Under the pieces are notes generated by a model. It did no database searches. It was not told where the DNA came from and saw only the letters and a list, made by a program, of their open reading frames with translations. 40,031 nt of DNA from assembly GCA_004556705.1 (NCBI GenBank), contig SFGA01000017.1, forward strand, positions 1 through 40,031, in the 5' to 3' direction. The translations under genes and the position numbers were made by a program. Every line of letters starts with the position of its first letter. Position 1 is the first letter of the stretch. This document shows positions 9,206-17,631 of the stretch, piece after piece. The DNA comes from Ruminococcus sp. Its GTDB lineage: Bacteria; Bacillota; Clostridia; Oscillospirales; Acutalibacteraceae.

Positions 9206-10153
9206 ATGAGTCAAAAAGAGAAAATAATATCTTTACTCAAAGTAAATCAAATAATGACGCAAAGCGATTTAGCTGAGGATATTTACGAAGACAGATTCCA
9301 TACATCCAATATTTATTCTGCACTTATGTCACTTGTGGACAACGACATTGTCACTCGTTCTGGAGAGTATCCTGCAAGATACTCTCTCAGTGGGACGCCT
9401 ATTTCTGAGGAAACCACAGCAATCGAAAAGAACGCCGATGTACAGCAATATAAGGTGCAACAACAAACTGTTACTATGTCTGTGGAAAAAGCAACTCATC
9501 TTATACGAGATTATTTCAACAAAACCGTAAAAGATAAACATGGTAGATATATGTCTTGGAGACATTGCTACAAAGCATTTTCAGAGAACAGAAATATTAC
9601 AGATGAGCAAACCGTGGATTACCTTGCTCTTCATCTTGCATTCTATTTAGCCAGTTGGGGAATGTACAGAGGCTCCTCTTTCCTGTTACAAAAGGATTAT
9701 AAGGTACATATTCCTATAGTTAAGATAATTCAAAAGGGAAAATATAATTCTTTATTTGGAATCTCTGCTGAAGATTTGTGTAAAAAAAGCAATCTCGATT
9801 TATTAGATGAAATTGCAACTAGAATCAGAGGCTGCTATGCAGAAGAAAGACCGTCTGTTGATGGTGTTGTTAACCATGCAACAGATACGCTGATCACAAA
9901 AATCCTACTTGGAACATTAGGCTGTGTCCCTGCTTACGATCGTTACTATGTGCAATCAATCAAGAAACATCATATATCCAGTGGTAATTTCAATAGAAAC
10001 TCTGTTTATTGTGTCGCCAAATTCTATTGCGATAATTTGAAAGACTTTGAAAAGCTACGGTGCGAATTGAACAAGTGCGGCATGGAGTATCCCCCTATGA
10101 AGCTTATGGATATGTGTTTCTGGCAAGATGCATACATTAACGATTTAAATTAA
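9206..10153 (+). CDS. Winged-helix DNA-binding protein with a large unknown C-terminal domain
   Basis: A 315-residue protein. Residues 1-65 form a winged-helix-like unit (KEKIISLLKVNQIMTQSDLA ... IYSALMSLVDNDIVTRSGEY), as in MarR-like or restriction-system regulators. A charged linker leads to a domain of about 220 residues (WRHCYKAFSENRNITDEQTV, LHLAFYLASWGMYRGSSFLL) with aromatic and Cys-rich patches and no catalytic motif I can name. ATG 9206 is preferred over upstream TTG/GTG codons because of the G-rich ribosome site (GAGGGGG). It is the only plus-strand gene of the element, sits between int and the relaxase, and has its own promoter and terminator. It could control element functions or be a stand-alone defence or immunity gene. 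Confidence 0.75.
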   Translation: MSQKEKIISLLKVNQIMTQSDLAEDIYEDRFHTSNIYSALMSLVDNDIVTRSGEYPARYSLSGTPISEETTAIEKNADVQQYKVQQQTVTMSVEKATHLIRDYFNKTVKDKHGRYMSWRHCYKAFSENRNITDEQTVDYLALHLAFYLASWGMYRGSSFLLQKDYKVHIPIVKIIQKGKYNSLFGISAEDLCKKSNLDLLDEIATRIRGCYAEERPSVDGVVNHATDTLITKILLGTLGCVPAYDRYYVQSIKKHHISSGNFNRNSVYCVAKFYCDNLKDFEKLRCELNKCGMEYPPMKLMDMCFWQDAYINDLN

Positions 10154-10297
10154 CGATAAATACCTACTTGCAGAATTCATGTACAACTAAAATTATAGCA
10201 CACAGTTTTTATATGATTCGCAAAAGAATTTTCCATTATCGTTTTAACCAATCTCTTAAATTGTGCCGATATTTAAGGGAATAACACAGAACACGTA

Positions 10298-10331
10298 GAA
10301 CATCTGCTCTATATGAGCAGGTGCTTTTCTT
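10298..10331 (+). terminator. Intrinsic terminator of the winged-helix gene
   Basis: CATCTGCTC tatat GAGCAGGTG (one G-T pair) followed by CTTTTCTT on the plus strand. It lies 145 bp after the stop, between convergent genes. Confidence 0.6.
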
Positions 10332-10356
10332 ATGCCGTTTTATATAATTCAAGAGT

Positions 10357-11709
10357 TTACATATGCATTTCAAAGCCTTGCTCCGCATTTTCACTGTAAT
10401 CCCGTTGTACGCTATGGTCGGTTTTCAAGCCGTGTGCCTGCTTTTTCTGTTCGATTTTAGATTTCAGTTTGGAATCCATTTGTGCGCAGAGTTTCGCTCT
10501 GCGTTTATGACAGCTTGACGCTATCGCTTTGGCAAGCTGAACAACAAGATTTCCGATAGAGGAATTGACCGATACAGGCTGTCCCTGCTGTTCGGTTTTC
10601 ATCATAAGAACGGCAGAGCGGATAACGGCATTTTTGATATTTCTAAATTCTTTGTTTTCTTCCAACGGAATATCCGACTTTTTCTTGTCATAATAAACGG
10701 ACAGTTTCTCACGGTTCGCTTTATTCCATTCATAATACAATTCTGCAATTCGTTCGTCTTTTGCAAGCTCGGCAACAATAGAATCAACCGTTTGTTTAAT
10801 ATTTTTCGGCAAATATCCGTATACCTTTTTACCTTTGTAATCCGATAGCTGACTAGTCAACCGTACATACAGATTTTGAATTTCTTCCGATGCAGATGTC
10901 GGTGTTTCTGTATCTCTTAACAGTTCGTCTATTCTCTTTTTAGTTTCTGCACGAACCTCGTCACGTATTTGCGTTTCTAAGGTGAACGTAAGATACATTT
11001 CATTACGAAAAATATCTTTCGCAAACACCCCTCGCATATTTTCAATCCCTTTGTTTGTAAGATAGCCTTGCTTAGTATCTTTTGAATAAACTATCAGATG
11101 AATATGCGGATGATGTGTTGTGTTATGAAATGCACCGTACCATTGTAACTGAGACGGTTCAATTTTATGAGCCTCTGCTATTTGCAAAGCATTACGGCGG
11201 ACAAGCTCTTTCCATGCATCTGCATTGTTGTATCCGAGCCTTTCTGCATCCTCACGCCTTAGGCTGATTACGTGTGTCCACAATATGCCTTCATGATTGG
11301 ACACTTCATCTGCAATTTCATCTATATCAATTTTGTCATCCGTCTGCGAAAACAGTCCATGTCTGCCAAGCTTTTCAACACCTGGGCGCTCACCGTAATA
11401 TTGTACTAACTTTTTTACGCCGTCAATACGGTCGGCGTTGCGTTCTATGAATGCATCAAGAAATTCTGTTGCGGTATATCGGGTTTCCTGTTCCTGATAC
11501 ATTTTCAGTTCGGGATACATAAGAGCTTCAGGAACAGCGGTTATACATTCGCATATCAAATCCCGTTGCTTTTGTGTCGGCGGTTTGTTATCAATTCCGT
11601 CGGGTAGTTTTTCTACACCCTCTCGTGTGCCCATATATCTGATAAGCTTTCCTGCATTCACCTTTGCGGGATTTTTGATATAGCGGCTTGTAAATATGAT
11701 TTTCGACAT
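10357..11709 (-). CDS. mobL: Relaxase, MobA/MobL (MobP3-like) family
   Basis: A 450-residue protein that should nick oriT and stay attached to the transferred strand. The N-terminus SKIIFTSRYIKNPAKVNAGK is typical of the MobP relaxases of Clostridia. The three-His metal motif is visible as HHPHIHLIV near residue 200, in a context like GAFHNTTHHPHIHLIVYS. The C-terminal half is long, helical and charged. GGTGAA precedes the ATG, and the preceding gene ends two bases before it, so the two are co-transcribed. Helicase and type IV secretion functions are absent, so this is a mobilizable rather than self-transmissible system. Confidence 0.9.
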   Translation of the reverse strand: MSKIIFTSRYIKNPAKVNAGKLIRYMGTREGVEKLPDGIDNKPPTQKQRDLICECITAVPEALMYPELKMYQEQETRYTATEFLDAFIERNADRIDGVKKLVQYYGERPGVEKLGRHGLFSQTDDKIDIDEIADEVSNHEGILWTHVISLRREDAERLGYNNADAWKELVRRNALQIAEAHKIEPSQLQWYGAFHNTTHHPHIHLIVYSKDTKQGYLTNKGIENMRGVFAKDIFRNEMYLTFTLETQIRDEVRAETKKRIDELLRDTETPTSASEEIQNLYVRLTSQLSDYKGKKVYGYLPKNIKQTVDSIVAELAKDERIAELYYEWNKANREKLSVYYDKKKSDIPLEENKEFRNIKNAVIRSAVLMMKTEQQGQPVSVNSSIGNLVVQLAKAIASSCHKRRAKLCAQMDSKLKSKIEQKKQAHGLKTDHSVQRDYSENAEQGFEMHM

Positions 11710-11711
11710 TG

Positions 11712-12116
11712 TTATTCACCATGCTGCCATTCATAGGCATCCTCAAATGTTATAACACCGCCAAGCCGTGCAACTTCTTCGCAACATGAATTTCTGAGTC
11801 TTGCCATTGTGACTTCATCAATTTCGTTCTGACTTGCAATTAGATTGTTCACGATGGATTGCTCCACAGACAGCTTAAAAAGCATTTTTGAGATATTCTG
11901 CTCAACACTGCCAATCTCACTTTTGATGCTTTGTGCAAGAATGGGAGATATGAAATCCACGCATTTTTTCTGCCGTAAATATCCGATATAGAATTTGATT
12001 GCTTGCGTTACAAAATCGCTTTTTGATGTCGCATTTGCATCGTCTAACATACTTTCCATTTCCATTACCAATGACGGTTTCAGCCAGTATGCATATTTCT
12101 GTTTTTTATCTTCCAT
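11712..12116 (-). CDS. Ribbon-helix-helix relaxosome accessory protein
   Basis: 134 residues. The N-terminus (KYAYWLKPSLVMEMESMLDD ... SKSDFVTQAIKFYIGYL) has the beta-strand plus two-helix pattern of an Arc/MetJ-type RHH fold. The C-terminal half is helical, ending EWQHGE. Such proteins bind oriT beside the relaxase. It lies directly upstream of the relaxase (2-bp gap) and downstream of the candidate oriT. AAAGGA supports the ATG. Confidence 0.75.
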   Translation of the reverse strand: MEDKKQKYAYWLKPSLVMEMESMLDDANATSKSDFVTQAIKFYIGYLRQKKCVDFISPILAQSIKSEIGSVEQNISKMLFKLSVEQSIVNNLIASQNEIDEVTMARLRNSCCEEVARLGGVITFEDAYEWQHGE

Positions 12117-12271
12117 AATTTCGTCCTTTCTGATAGACCCCGTTTTTCTTTTTTCAAAAGCCTCTGAAATGCGGTCGGCTCTGCCGTCCGCTGTGAACCG
12201 TGAGGGGCAAACAGACCCCTCACTTTAACCTGCTTCCCCATAATATCCGCCGATTTTGTGCGGATATTATG
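12117..12271. other. oriT: Candidate origin of transfer (oriT)
   Basis: This non-coding gap between the HTH gene and the mob genes holds two perfect inverted repeats: 12200-12207/12216-12223 (GTGAGGGG / CCCCTCAC, 8-nt loop) and 12240-12250/12260-12270 (ATAATATCCGC / GCGGATATTAT, 9-nt loop). No T-run follows either hairpin on the minus strand, so terminators are less likely. Position immediately upstream of an accessory-relaxase operon is where oriT normally lies. The nick site cannot be assigned. Confidence 0.55.
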
Positions 12272-12667
12272 CTATCCAACCTTTCTCTGCATGTTTATCA
12301 GCTTTGCACGTTCCAACTGTTGCTCGTAATATCGAGTCACTGCTTGCCCTATCGGCAAAATTGTATAGAGCAGATTGCCATTGCGTTTCGCGCCGTTCAA
12401 TGTGCAGACATCTGTCGGCTCCATACTTATCAACTGCTTTTGCTCAAGCAGTTTCACATATTTACTCACCGTATTGCGTGACATTTTCAATGCGTTGCCT
12501 ATGGTTTTATAGCTTGGATAACACTGAAAAGTTTTTCTGTCTTCACAGTAGAGCAGATATGCATAGGCAGCGATTTCACCATAGGAAAGATTCAAACAAA
12601 AGATTTCATTCGGCAGTGGAAAATAATTTTTGACGGCGTCCCGTTTCAAACATTGCTGATACTTCAA
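12272..12667 (-). CDS. Helix-turn-helix protein, replication-initiator-like N-terminal domain
   Basis: 131 residues from TTG 12667, chosen because AAAGGAG lies about ten bases upstream and the preceding excisionase stops at 12669. Residues about 15-85 (PNEIFCLNLSYGEIAAYAYL ... YPSYKTIGNALKMSRNTVSK) form the winged helix seen in RepA-type initiators and related element proteins. The tail is basic. It probably binds element DNA for replication of the excised circle or regulation. It is translationally coupled to the excisionase. Confidence 0.75.
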   Translation of the reverse strand: MKYQQCLKRDAVKNYFPLPNEIFCLNLSYGEIAAYAYLLYCEDRKTFQCYPSYKTIGNALKMSRNTVSKYVKLLEQKQLISMEPTDVCTLNGAKRNGNLLYTILPIGQAVTRYYEQQLERAKLINMQRKVG

Positions 12668-12668
12668 T

Positions 12669-12881
12669 CTATCGCTTGCTCCTTTCCGACTGCTTGTTCG
12701 CCCATTCAATAAACTTTTCTTTTGGCACGATGATACGATTGCCGATTTTTATGCTTGGGAAATCTTCTCGGTGCATCAGCTCGTATGCAGTTGTTGACGA
12801 TATTCCAAGCACTTTGCTGACTGACTCTGCATTGAAAAACAACGGCAGTTCGTCATAAGACTTGTAAACGGATTGTTTCAT
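12669..12881 (-). CDS. xis: Excisionase-type helix-turn-helix protein
   Basis: A 70-residue protein of the MerR/excisionase-like small HTH class (LFFNAESVSKVLGISSTTAY ... FPSIKIGNRIIVPKEKFIEW). Proteins of this type bind att arms and direct the tyrosine integrase toward excision. AGGAGGTAAAAA precedes the ATG. It is first in the xis-rep-mob gene group, behind the large leader hairpin at 13.0-13.1 kb, so excision and mobilization are probably controlled together. Confidence 0.85.
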   Translation of the reverse strand: MKQSVYKSYDELPLFFNAESVSKVLGISSTTAYELMHREDFPSIKIGNRIIVPKEKFIEWANKQSERSKR

Positions 12882-13007
12882 TTTTTACCTCCTGTAATTT
12901 TTTCACAGCGTTATGCCGTGTATGTAACCAACTGCGGTCTGACCTATGTTGTTCTGTTTTTGAAATCGAATACACCATTTCCTCCTGTGTATGAATTTTT
13001 AGGCAAA

Positions 13008-13115
13008 ACAAAAAGACCTTACCTCATATTCGGATACGGACACAAAAACAAAGTGGATAGAATATTCGCTCGTTTTCAGTAGTCCGTGCCCGAATATGTA
13101 AGTAAGATCTTTGCG
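13008..13115 (-). promoter_or_regulatory. Long imperfect inverted repeat in the leader of the xis-mob operon
   Basis: The arms 13008-13041 and 13082-13115 pair over about 30 bases with a few mismatches (shared core CATATTCGG..ACGGAC). The loop is about 40 bases. On the minus strand the second arm runs into CTTTTTGTTTTG, so the stem resembles an attenuator. A GAATAT inside the loop can pair alternatively with the ATATTC of the arm, giving a possible switch. It begins about 130 bp upstream of xis. Confidence 0.5.
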
Positions 13116-13427
13116 TAAATATGTTTTATGTTATGTTCCTGCTCTGTAGCAGGATTTCATAGGCACTTATTAAATTATAATATTATTCTAGCAGAACATT
13201 TGTTTCCTGTCAAGTCTTATCTGAATAAAATATAGGAGATTGGGGAATACTATATTCTTTGTTTATAACTACACAGATTTTGAACAACTAAAAAACAACG
13301 CCACCGATAAATTAGATGGCGTTTACAATTATTTATTGCAATAAAATATGATAGCTTTGAAACAAGATACGCTGTTCCTTCGGTGTGTTTGCCAACAGAA
13401 CATTTTGCTATATTTATTAAAGCATAA
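13116..13427. other. Gene-free spacer between the cargo operon terminator and the xis leader
   Basis: No supported gene. It contains the minus-strand terminator at 13297-13323 and AT-rich sequence that probably holds the promoter of the xis operon. Confidence 0.4.
13297..13323 (-). terminator. Intrinsic terminator of the cargo operon
   Basis: AACGCCA / TGGCGTT arms with a 13-nt loop, followed on the minus strand by GTTTTTTAG. It lies about 105 bp past the last cargo gene. Confidence 0.7.
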
Positions 13428-13715
13428 CTATACATCTTCTGCTGTTCCAATACCGTTCATTACCTCAACCATAATCCGTGTTGCGAGAACGAATCCATCA
13501 GTGAAGGCTTGCCGAGCTGTAAGATCACAAAGTTCACTTTGGCATTCCTTGAACTTATCAAAGGTTTCTTTCTGCTGTTCAGTGAGTGTCGATATGAGCG
13601 CTTCTTCGTTTTTGTATATCAACTTAACGAGTCGATCAACTTGTGAGCCACGATTAATATACATTTCATGAGGATTGATGTTTCCGTAATATAAATCTTC
13701 AAGCGTTGTCATCAT
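13428..13715 (-). CDS. Small DUF6809-like protein (second copy)
   Basis: 95 residues, opening MMTTLEDLYYGNINPHEMYI, helical afterwards (LIYKNEEALISTLTEQQKET) and ending GFVLATRIMVEVMNGIGTAEDV in two short pieces. The opening LExLYxGxI-type motif and the closing helix are characteristic of a small family common on Firmicute mobile elements and of unknown function; the name DUF6809 is from memory. GAGGTG precedes the start, which overlaps the end of the upstream gene. Confidence 0.7.
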   Translation of the reverse strand: MMTTLEDLYYGNINPHEMYINRGSQVDRLVKLIYKNEEALISTLTEQQKETFDKFKECQSELCDLTARQAFTDGFVLATRIMVEVMNGIGTAEDV

Positions 13716-13716
13716 T

Positions 13717-13959
13717 TCACCTCACATAAGAAGATGGCAGCACATCATCGGTCACATCCGACACCGTGTCGCCCTCATTTTTCATTTTCTCAGCCGCAAT
13801 CAGAGCATGCTTTACAAGTAGCATATCCAGCCAAGTCCGTTCGTCATGCTCCGACGGATAGCCATTCGTGAAGAAGTCCTTCATAACTTCGCCCATGACA
13901 CCATGCTTTGCACCCGCACCTTCTCCTCGGTATAATTCTTCTAAACTTATATGTGCCAT
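13717..13959 (-). CDS. Small protein related to the following gene (LEELYRGE motif)
   Basis: 80 residues from ATG 13959, supported by AAAGGAGGTG. The longer in-frame extension to 14070 lacks a ribosome site. MAHISLEELYRGEGAGAKHG resembles the opening of the next gene, suggesting related small proteins in tandem. The rest is helical and acidic (WLDMLLVKHALIAAEKMKNE). It ends at TGA, overlapping the ribosome site of the next gene. Function unknown. Confidence 0.68.
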   Translation of the reverse strand: MAHISLEELYRGEGAGAKHGVMGEVMKDFFTNGYPSEHDERTWLDMLLVKHALIAAEKMKNEGDTVSDVTDDVLPSSYVR

Positions 13960-14077
13960 ATTGCACCTCCTTTGCAGTACATAACAGTACCACAAGACAG
14001 TGCGAAAATCCAGGGAAATTTTTATGAATTTTGAAAAATGTTTTCGGTGATAGATAACTCTATGTAGCATTCAAAAA

Positions 14078-15697
14078 CTAATTATTCAGTTGTTCTCTTT
14101 TTACTCGTGGGAGGTAGCCATAATATCTACATATTATAAATTCCAACGCATCAAATGAATACGTTTCAAAACTGAATGTTTCTTGTTCATATTGCTTCAT
14201 CACAAAACTAATATTTTCTTTCGCTTCATCAAAACTTTGTTCTACCTCAAATGCAACACCGTCTCCAGCCTGATTCATTGCATAATCATCGTATAGTTTA
14301 ATCTCTTCTTCAGCAGTCAAAAACCATGCGCATTTTGTAACATTTGCCAAATCTTCTAATAAAAAATCATGTAACATGTCATATGTTTTTTCTTGATTCA
14401 TTAAAACTATCCACTCAAGCATTGTTCCCCAAAATGCTGATGTTACATAATCCTCCGCTGGAAATCCCATGTGTATATTTACCGCATCCTCAAAAGAATC
14501 TGCTGGCGATGGGTATTTTTTGTACATACGATAGTATTGCATCAAGCATCCACATTGGTTTTGGACTAATACCTTAATATCTTCAAATCTTCCAAGTCTA
14601 TCTAATAGGCGATATAACATACTGATGATACCTATATGGTTATCGAATGGTGCATAAAGGAACTGGGGATAATTGTTTATTAGTTGAACAATACTTACCA
14701 AAATTTCTTGACACCTTTTGTGTGAAAGTTTGTCGTATGTCCACATGAACGAAAGAAAATATGCATAAGTAATTAGATAACCCAACACTTCATATAAGAT
14801 TACTTTTTGTTCTACTGGATTACAAGATGGCAAACGATTTGCCCCAGCACAACAGTATCGCACAGTTTCATAATACTTTTGATTCCATTTTTCATATGCA
14901 GATAAATACTTTATTAACCATTCTATATATGCAGTCTTTTCAAACAGATTATTTGTCATTATATATTTCCAGTACTTAATAATCAAATACTCTGATACCA
15001 TAATACTGATTTTGAAAAGGCCTGCTTCATCGGCATATGTTGCAATCATTTGACAAGCAAGATGAACACTACATAGTTTCTTCTTGCACACTTTCGCACT
15101 ATCCTTATCATTAAGCTGCAAAATGAACATTTCCACTATCTGTTCATAATACTCCTTCCGATAATCACGTTCACCTATAAAATATAATGCACGTCTCATT
15201 AACACTTGCATTTCAGAATCAAATACATGTTCATCAAAAAGATACTTTTGAACATATTCAGTTAGTGTATCAATATTCCAAAAATCTAATTCAACTTTCA
15301 TTCCATCCCAATTAGTATTATGTGCTTTGTAACCTTCCCAATTTGGACGAGTGGCTTCATCTATCATGCCGTTTGTTGCGACAATAATATGTAATTTTTT
15401 ATTTCGATCTGCTCCGTTAATGTAGTTTAAATATGAATCTTGAATTTCATCCAAACTTTGTCGAACTGCATTTTGGTCAGCATCCCATACTTTTCGTGTA
15501 AGGTCTCCTTGCTTTATCACAAGGAGTAATATTTCTTCATCGTTGTGAGCTCTAATATCTACACCAAACTGGCGATTTCCCGTTTTGGGCTGATTATCAG
15601 TAACATATCCCATCTGCAACAAAATATCGCATATCAACAAATCCAGTTCATCTTTTTCTTTTAATTGCAAAAGATAGTCTTTAATTATCAGACGCAC
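14078..15697 (-). CDS. Restriction-endonuclease-like N-terminus fused to a helical repeat region
   Basis: 539 residues. Residues 1-130 look like a PD-(D/E)XK/Mrr-type fold: an alpha segment DELDLLICDILLQMGY, a GVDI strand supplying the Asp (about 46), a strand ending LLLVIKQGD in the place of the usual E-x-K, then helices VRQSLDEIQDSYLNYINGAD and a strand LHIIVATNGM. The Glu of E-x-K is replaced (V-I-K-Q), so activity is uncertain, though K-Q variants occur in this superfamily. Residues 190-539 are all-helical, aromatic and TPR-like. The start is GTG 15697 with GAGGTGAT seven bases upstream. The gene overlaps the preceding one by 17 bp. It is probably the effector of a three-gene unit; defence is inferred, not shown. 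Confidence 0.75.
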   Translation of the reverse strand: MRLIIKDYLLQLKEKDELDLLICDILLQMGYVTDNQPKTGNRQFGVDIRAHNDEEILLLVIKQGDLTRKVWDADQNAVRQSLDEIQDSYLNYINGADRNKKLHIIVATNGMIDEATRPNWEGYKAHNTNWDGMKVELDFWNIDTLTEYVQKYLFDEHVFDSEMQVLMRRALYFIGERDYRKEYYEQIVEMFILQLNDKDSAKVCKKKLCSVHLACQMIATYADEAGLFKISIMVSEYLIIKYWKYIMTNNLFEKTAYIEWLIKYLSAYEKWNQKYYETVRYCCAGANRLPSCNPVEQKVILYEVLGYLITYAYFLSFMWTYDKLSHKRCQEILVSIVQLINNYPQFLYAPFDNHIGIISMLYRLLDRLGRFEDIKVLVQNQCGCLMQYYRMYKKYPSPADSFEDAVNIHMGFPAEDYVTSAFWGTMLEWIVLMNQEKTYDMLHDFLLEDLANVTKCAWFLTAEEEIKLYDDYAMNQAGDGVAFEVEQSFDEAKENISFVMKQYEQETFSFETYSFDALEFIICRYYGYLPRVKREQLNN

Positions 15698-16118
15698 TAT
15701 TTATCACCTCATCAAAAAAAGCTTGTCTTTTCATAGCAAACCCAACAGGATCATCAACATAGAGTCCTGGAAGTTCCATTTCCTGTTTAAAGCATTGATA
15801 TGGAGCAGATTGATATAATTTCTCGCCTTTAGCACCTTGTATAATATGTGCACTACGTGTACCATATTTTAAGGTTATGCTATTGAAAAGGTTCGCAAAA
15901 ACAGACTGCTCATGTGCCTTCTTATTTATTTGTTTATTTTGCTCTTGTAAAGCTCTCCTATAAATATACTGATGCTCGCTAGACGGTTGTAAATCATTAA
16001 TTTTTAAGCATAATTCATGTTCATATAACATTTTTTCATGTGCTTTTGTCACCAATTCAGCTAATTGAACTTGCGATGCGTTTTTCGCTGTTATGTACTG
16101 TTTTGAAACCTCAAACAT
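15681..16118 (-). CDS. Helical middle protein of the three-gene cargo unit
   Basis: 145 residues, no recognised family. The first 80 residues are strongly helical and charged (VQLAELVTKAHEKMLYEHEL, RALQEQNKQINKKAHEQ), possibly a coiled coil. A more globular end follows (TRSAHIIQGAKGEKLYQSAP). The gene overlaps its upstream neighbour by 28 bp and its downstream neighbour by 17 bp, so the three products are made together and probably interact. A weak GGAAA site precedes the ATG. Confidence 0.68.
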   Translation of the reverse strand: MFEVSKQYITAKNASQVQLAELVTKAHEKMLYEHELCLKINDLQPSSEHQYIYRRALQEQNKQINKKAHEQSVFANLFNSITLKYGTRSAHIIQGAKGEKLYQSAPYQCFKQEMELPGLYVDDPVGFAMKRQAFFDEVINSASDN

Positions 16119-17554
16119 CGTTTCCGGATAACTTCTATATGCATCATCCTACAAAAATCAATGTATTTTTCCGGTGCCCCATCAAGAAAATCTAACAACT
16201 GAAATGCTATATTACAAATTTTCAAGTTATCAACAGAACAGTATAAACTAGCTTTAAGTATCCTTATTAGTTGGTTATTTGAAAATTTGAGATCGTTAGT
16301 TTCTTTATTATATATAACGCCAATTATCATTAACCAACCTAATCCGAAAAGCACTTGGGGTATGTCATTTGTCAACATATATTTTAACGCAGCTCTAAAT
16401 ACCTTTTCTGAATTCTTAGACAATTCATTGACAATCATACTTAATCCATTAAAAAATGCAGTATATCTATAGCAATATCCATTTATACGAAATATCTCTA
16501 ACATGTGTTTCATAGTGTTATCGAAACTATTGTTTTTGTTTTGCCTATATAAAATATGATCGAGTATCTGTAACGGACATTGATTATTTTCAAAAGGATT
16601 CAGGATAATTGCTTGAAATACATCTTGAATATCTTGTGGAACTTCTTTTTCAAACCGTATCGTCGCTAAAAAGTTGCACTTTGCTTTTGTAGAGTCTGTC
16701 GGAAGTCTTTTAAGATATTCCATTACTTTACCGTAAAAATGATCTGTATCGGCTTCTTCTGAATACAACATCACATATTTTACAAAAACAGCAATTATTT
16801 GTAACCACAGTTCATCGTCCTGCAAAATCATTTCTTCTATTTTAAAAAAATGAAGTTCAAATGTAGTTTTATCACTATCTAAGCTATTCCCTAAAAAATT
16901 AATAGCAGCTTTTTTACTCCAAATGCTTTTGTGTTCCATAAAGCACTCCATTGTCCGATTAGCTTCCGTCGAATCTTTACAGTACCACGCTCTTCCCAAA
17001 TGGAATATTAAATCATACTGAACTCTGCCTTTTAGTTCTCCAAGTGAATTTGTTGTTGTCAGAAACGCATCACAAGCTGCTATACTTTCTGCGTAATTGT
17101 TCACAACTGAATAATAGACATTGCTATCAATATGATTTTCTAACATTTGCAAAAATGGAGAAATATACTGTTGCTTTATTTTTGTTAAAAACATCAGATT
17201 AGGTTCGACATATTTAACTATACTATCAAATTTATTTTGTTTATCAGCCTCTAAAAGCAATGCTTCCATATCTATACCATATCGGGTTTGGAGCAAATAG
17301 CCAACATATTCGCATGTCAAATCACCACTTTCTACTAAAGATAATTGTTCCACCAAATCGGGTAAATCCCATCTTTCAATTGATTTAACAACTAACAATG
17401 CCGCTACGCCCCAGCGATCGCGTATCATTTCTTTGGTACTGTCTAATGTATCGATTACATCTTTGAGATTCATACTTGCAAGTGCGGGTTGATTTATCAG
17501 TATTTGTTCAGCATTGTTAAGAATGGTTTCAATTTCTTTTTTGTCGAAACGCAT
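16091..17554 (-). CDS. Large alpha-solenoid protein, first gene of the three-gene cargo unit
   Basis: 487 residues with AAGGAGG six bases before the ATG. It is almost entirely helical (RDRWGVAALLVVKSIERWDL, LPDLVEQLSLVESGD, FFNGLSMIVNELSKNSEKVF), as in HEAT/ARM-like scaffolds, and has no signal peptide, transmembrane segment or nucleotide-binding motif. Such solenoids often act as sensor or scaffold subunits of multi-gene antiviral systems, but nothing in the sequence proves this. The low-GC codon use is like its cargo neighbours and more AT-rich than the mob genes. Confidence 0.7.
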   Translation of the reverse strand: MRFDKKEIETILNNAEQILINQPALASMNLKDVIDTLDSTKEMIRDRWGVAALLVVKSIERWDLPDLVEQLSLVESGDLTCEYVGYLLQTRYGIDMEALLLEADKQNKFDSIVKYVEPNLMFLTKIKQQYISPFLQMLENHIDSNVYYSVVNNYAESIAACDAFLTTTNSLGELKGRVQYDLIFHLGRAWYCKDSTEANRTMECFMEHKSIWSKKAAINFLGNSLDSDKTTFELHFFKIEEMILQDDELWLQIIAVFVKYVMLYSEEADTDHFYGKVMEYLKRLPTDSTKAKCNFLATIRFEKEVPQDIQDVFQAIILNPFENNQCPLQILDHILYRQNKNNSFDNTMKHMLEIFRINGYCYRYTAFFNGLSMIVNELSKNSEKVFRAALKYMLTNDIPQVLFGLGWLMIIGVIYNKETNDLKFSNNQLIRILKASLYCSVDNLKICNIAFQLLDFLDGAPEKYIDFCRMMHIEVIRKRCLRFQNST

Positions 17555-17631
17555 ATAAACCTCCTTGTTAATAATTAGCGTTAATATGTATTACACATAT
17601 TTAACATACTCGTTTGCATGTACCATTAACA

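Noticed and set aside
9071..9214. N-terminal extension of the small gene upstream of int
   Set aside because: It lacks a ribosome site and would cover the divergent promoter at 9136-9164; ATG 9070 has a good site.
10602..10787. Extra coding frame within the relaxase gene
   Set aside because: An out-of-frame shadow of the relaxase with no ribosome site.
12240..12270. Rho-independent terminator of the HTH gene
   Set aside because: The stem is strong but no T-run follows on the minus strand; the oriT reading fits better.
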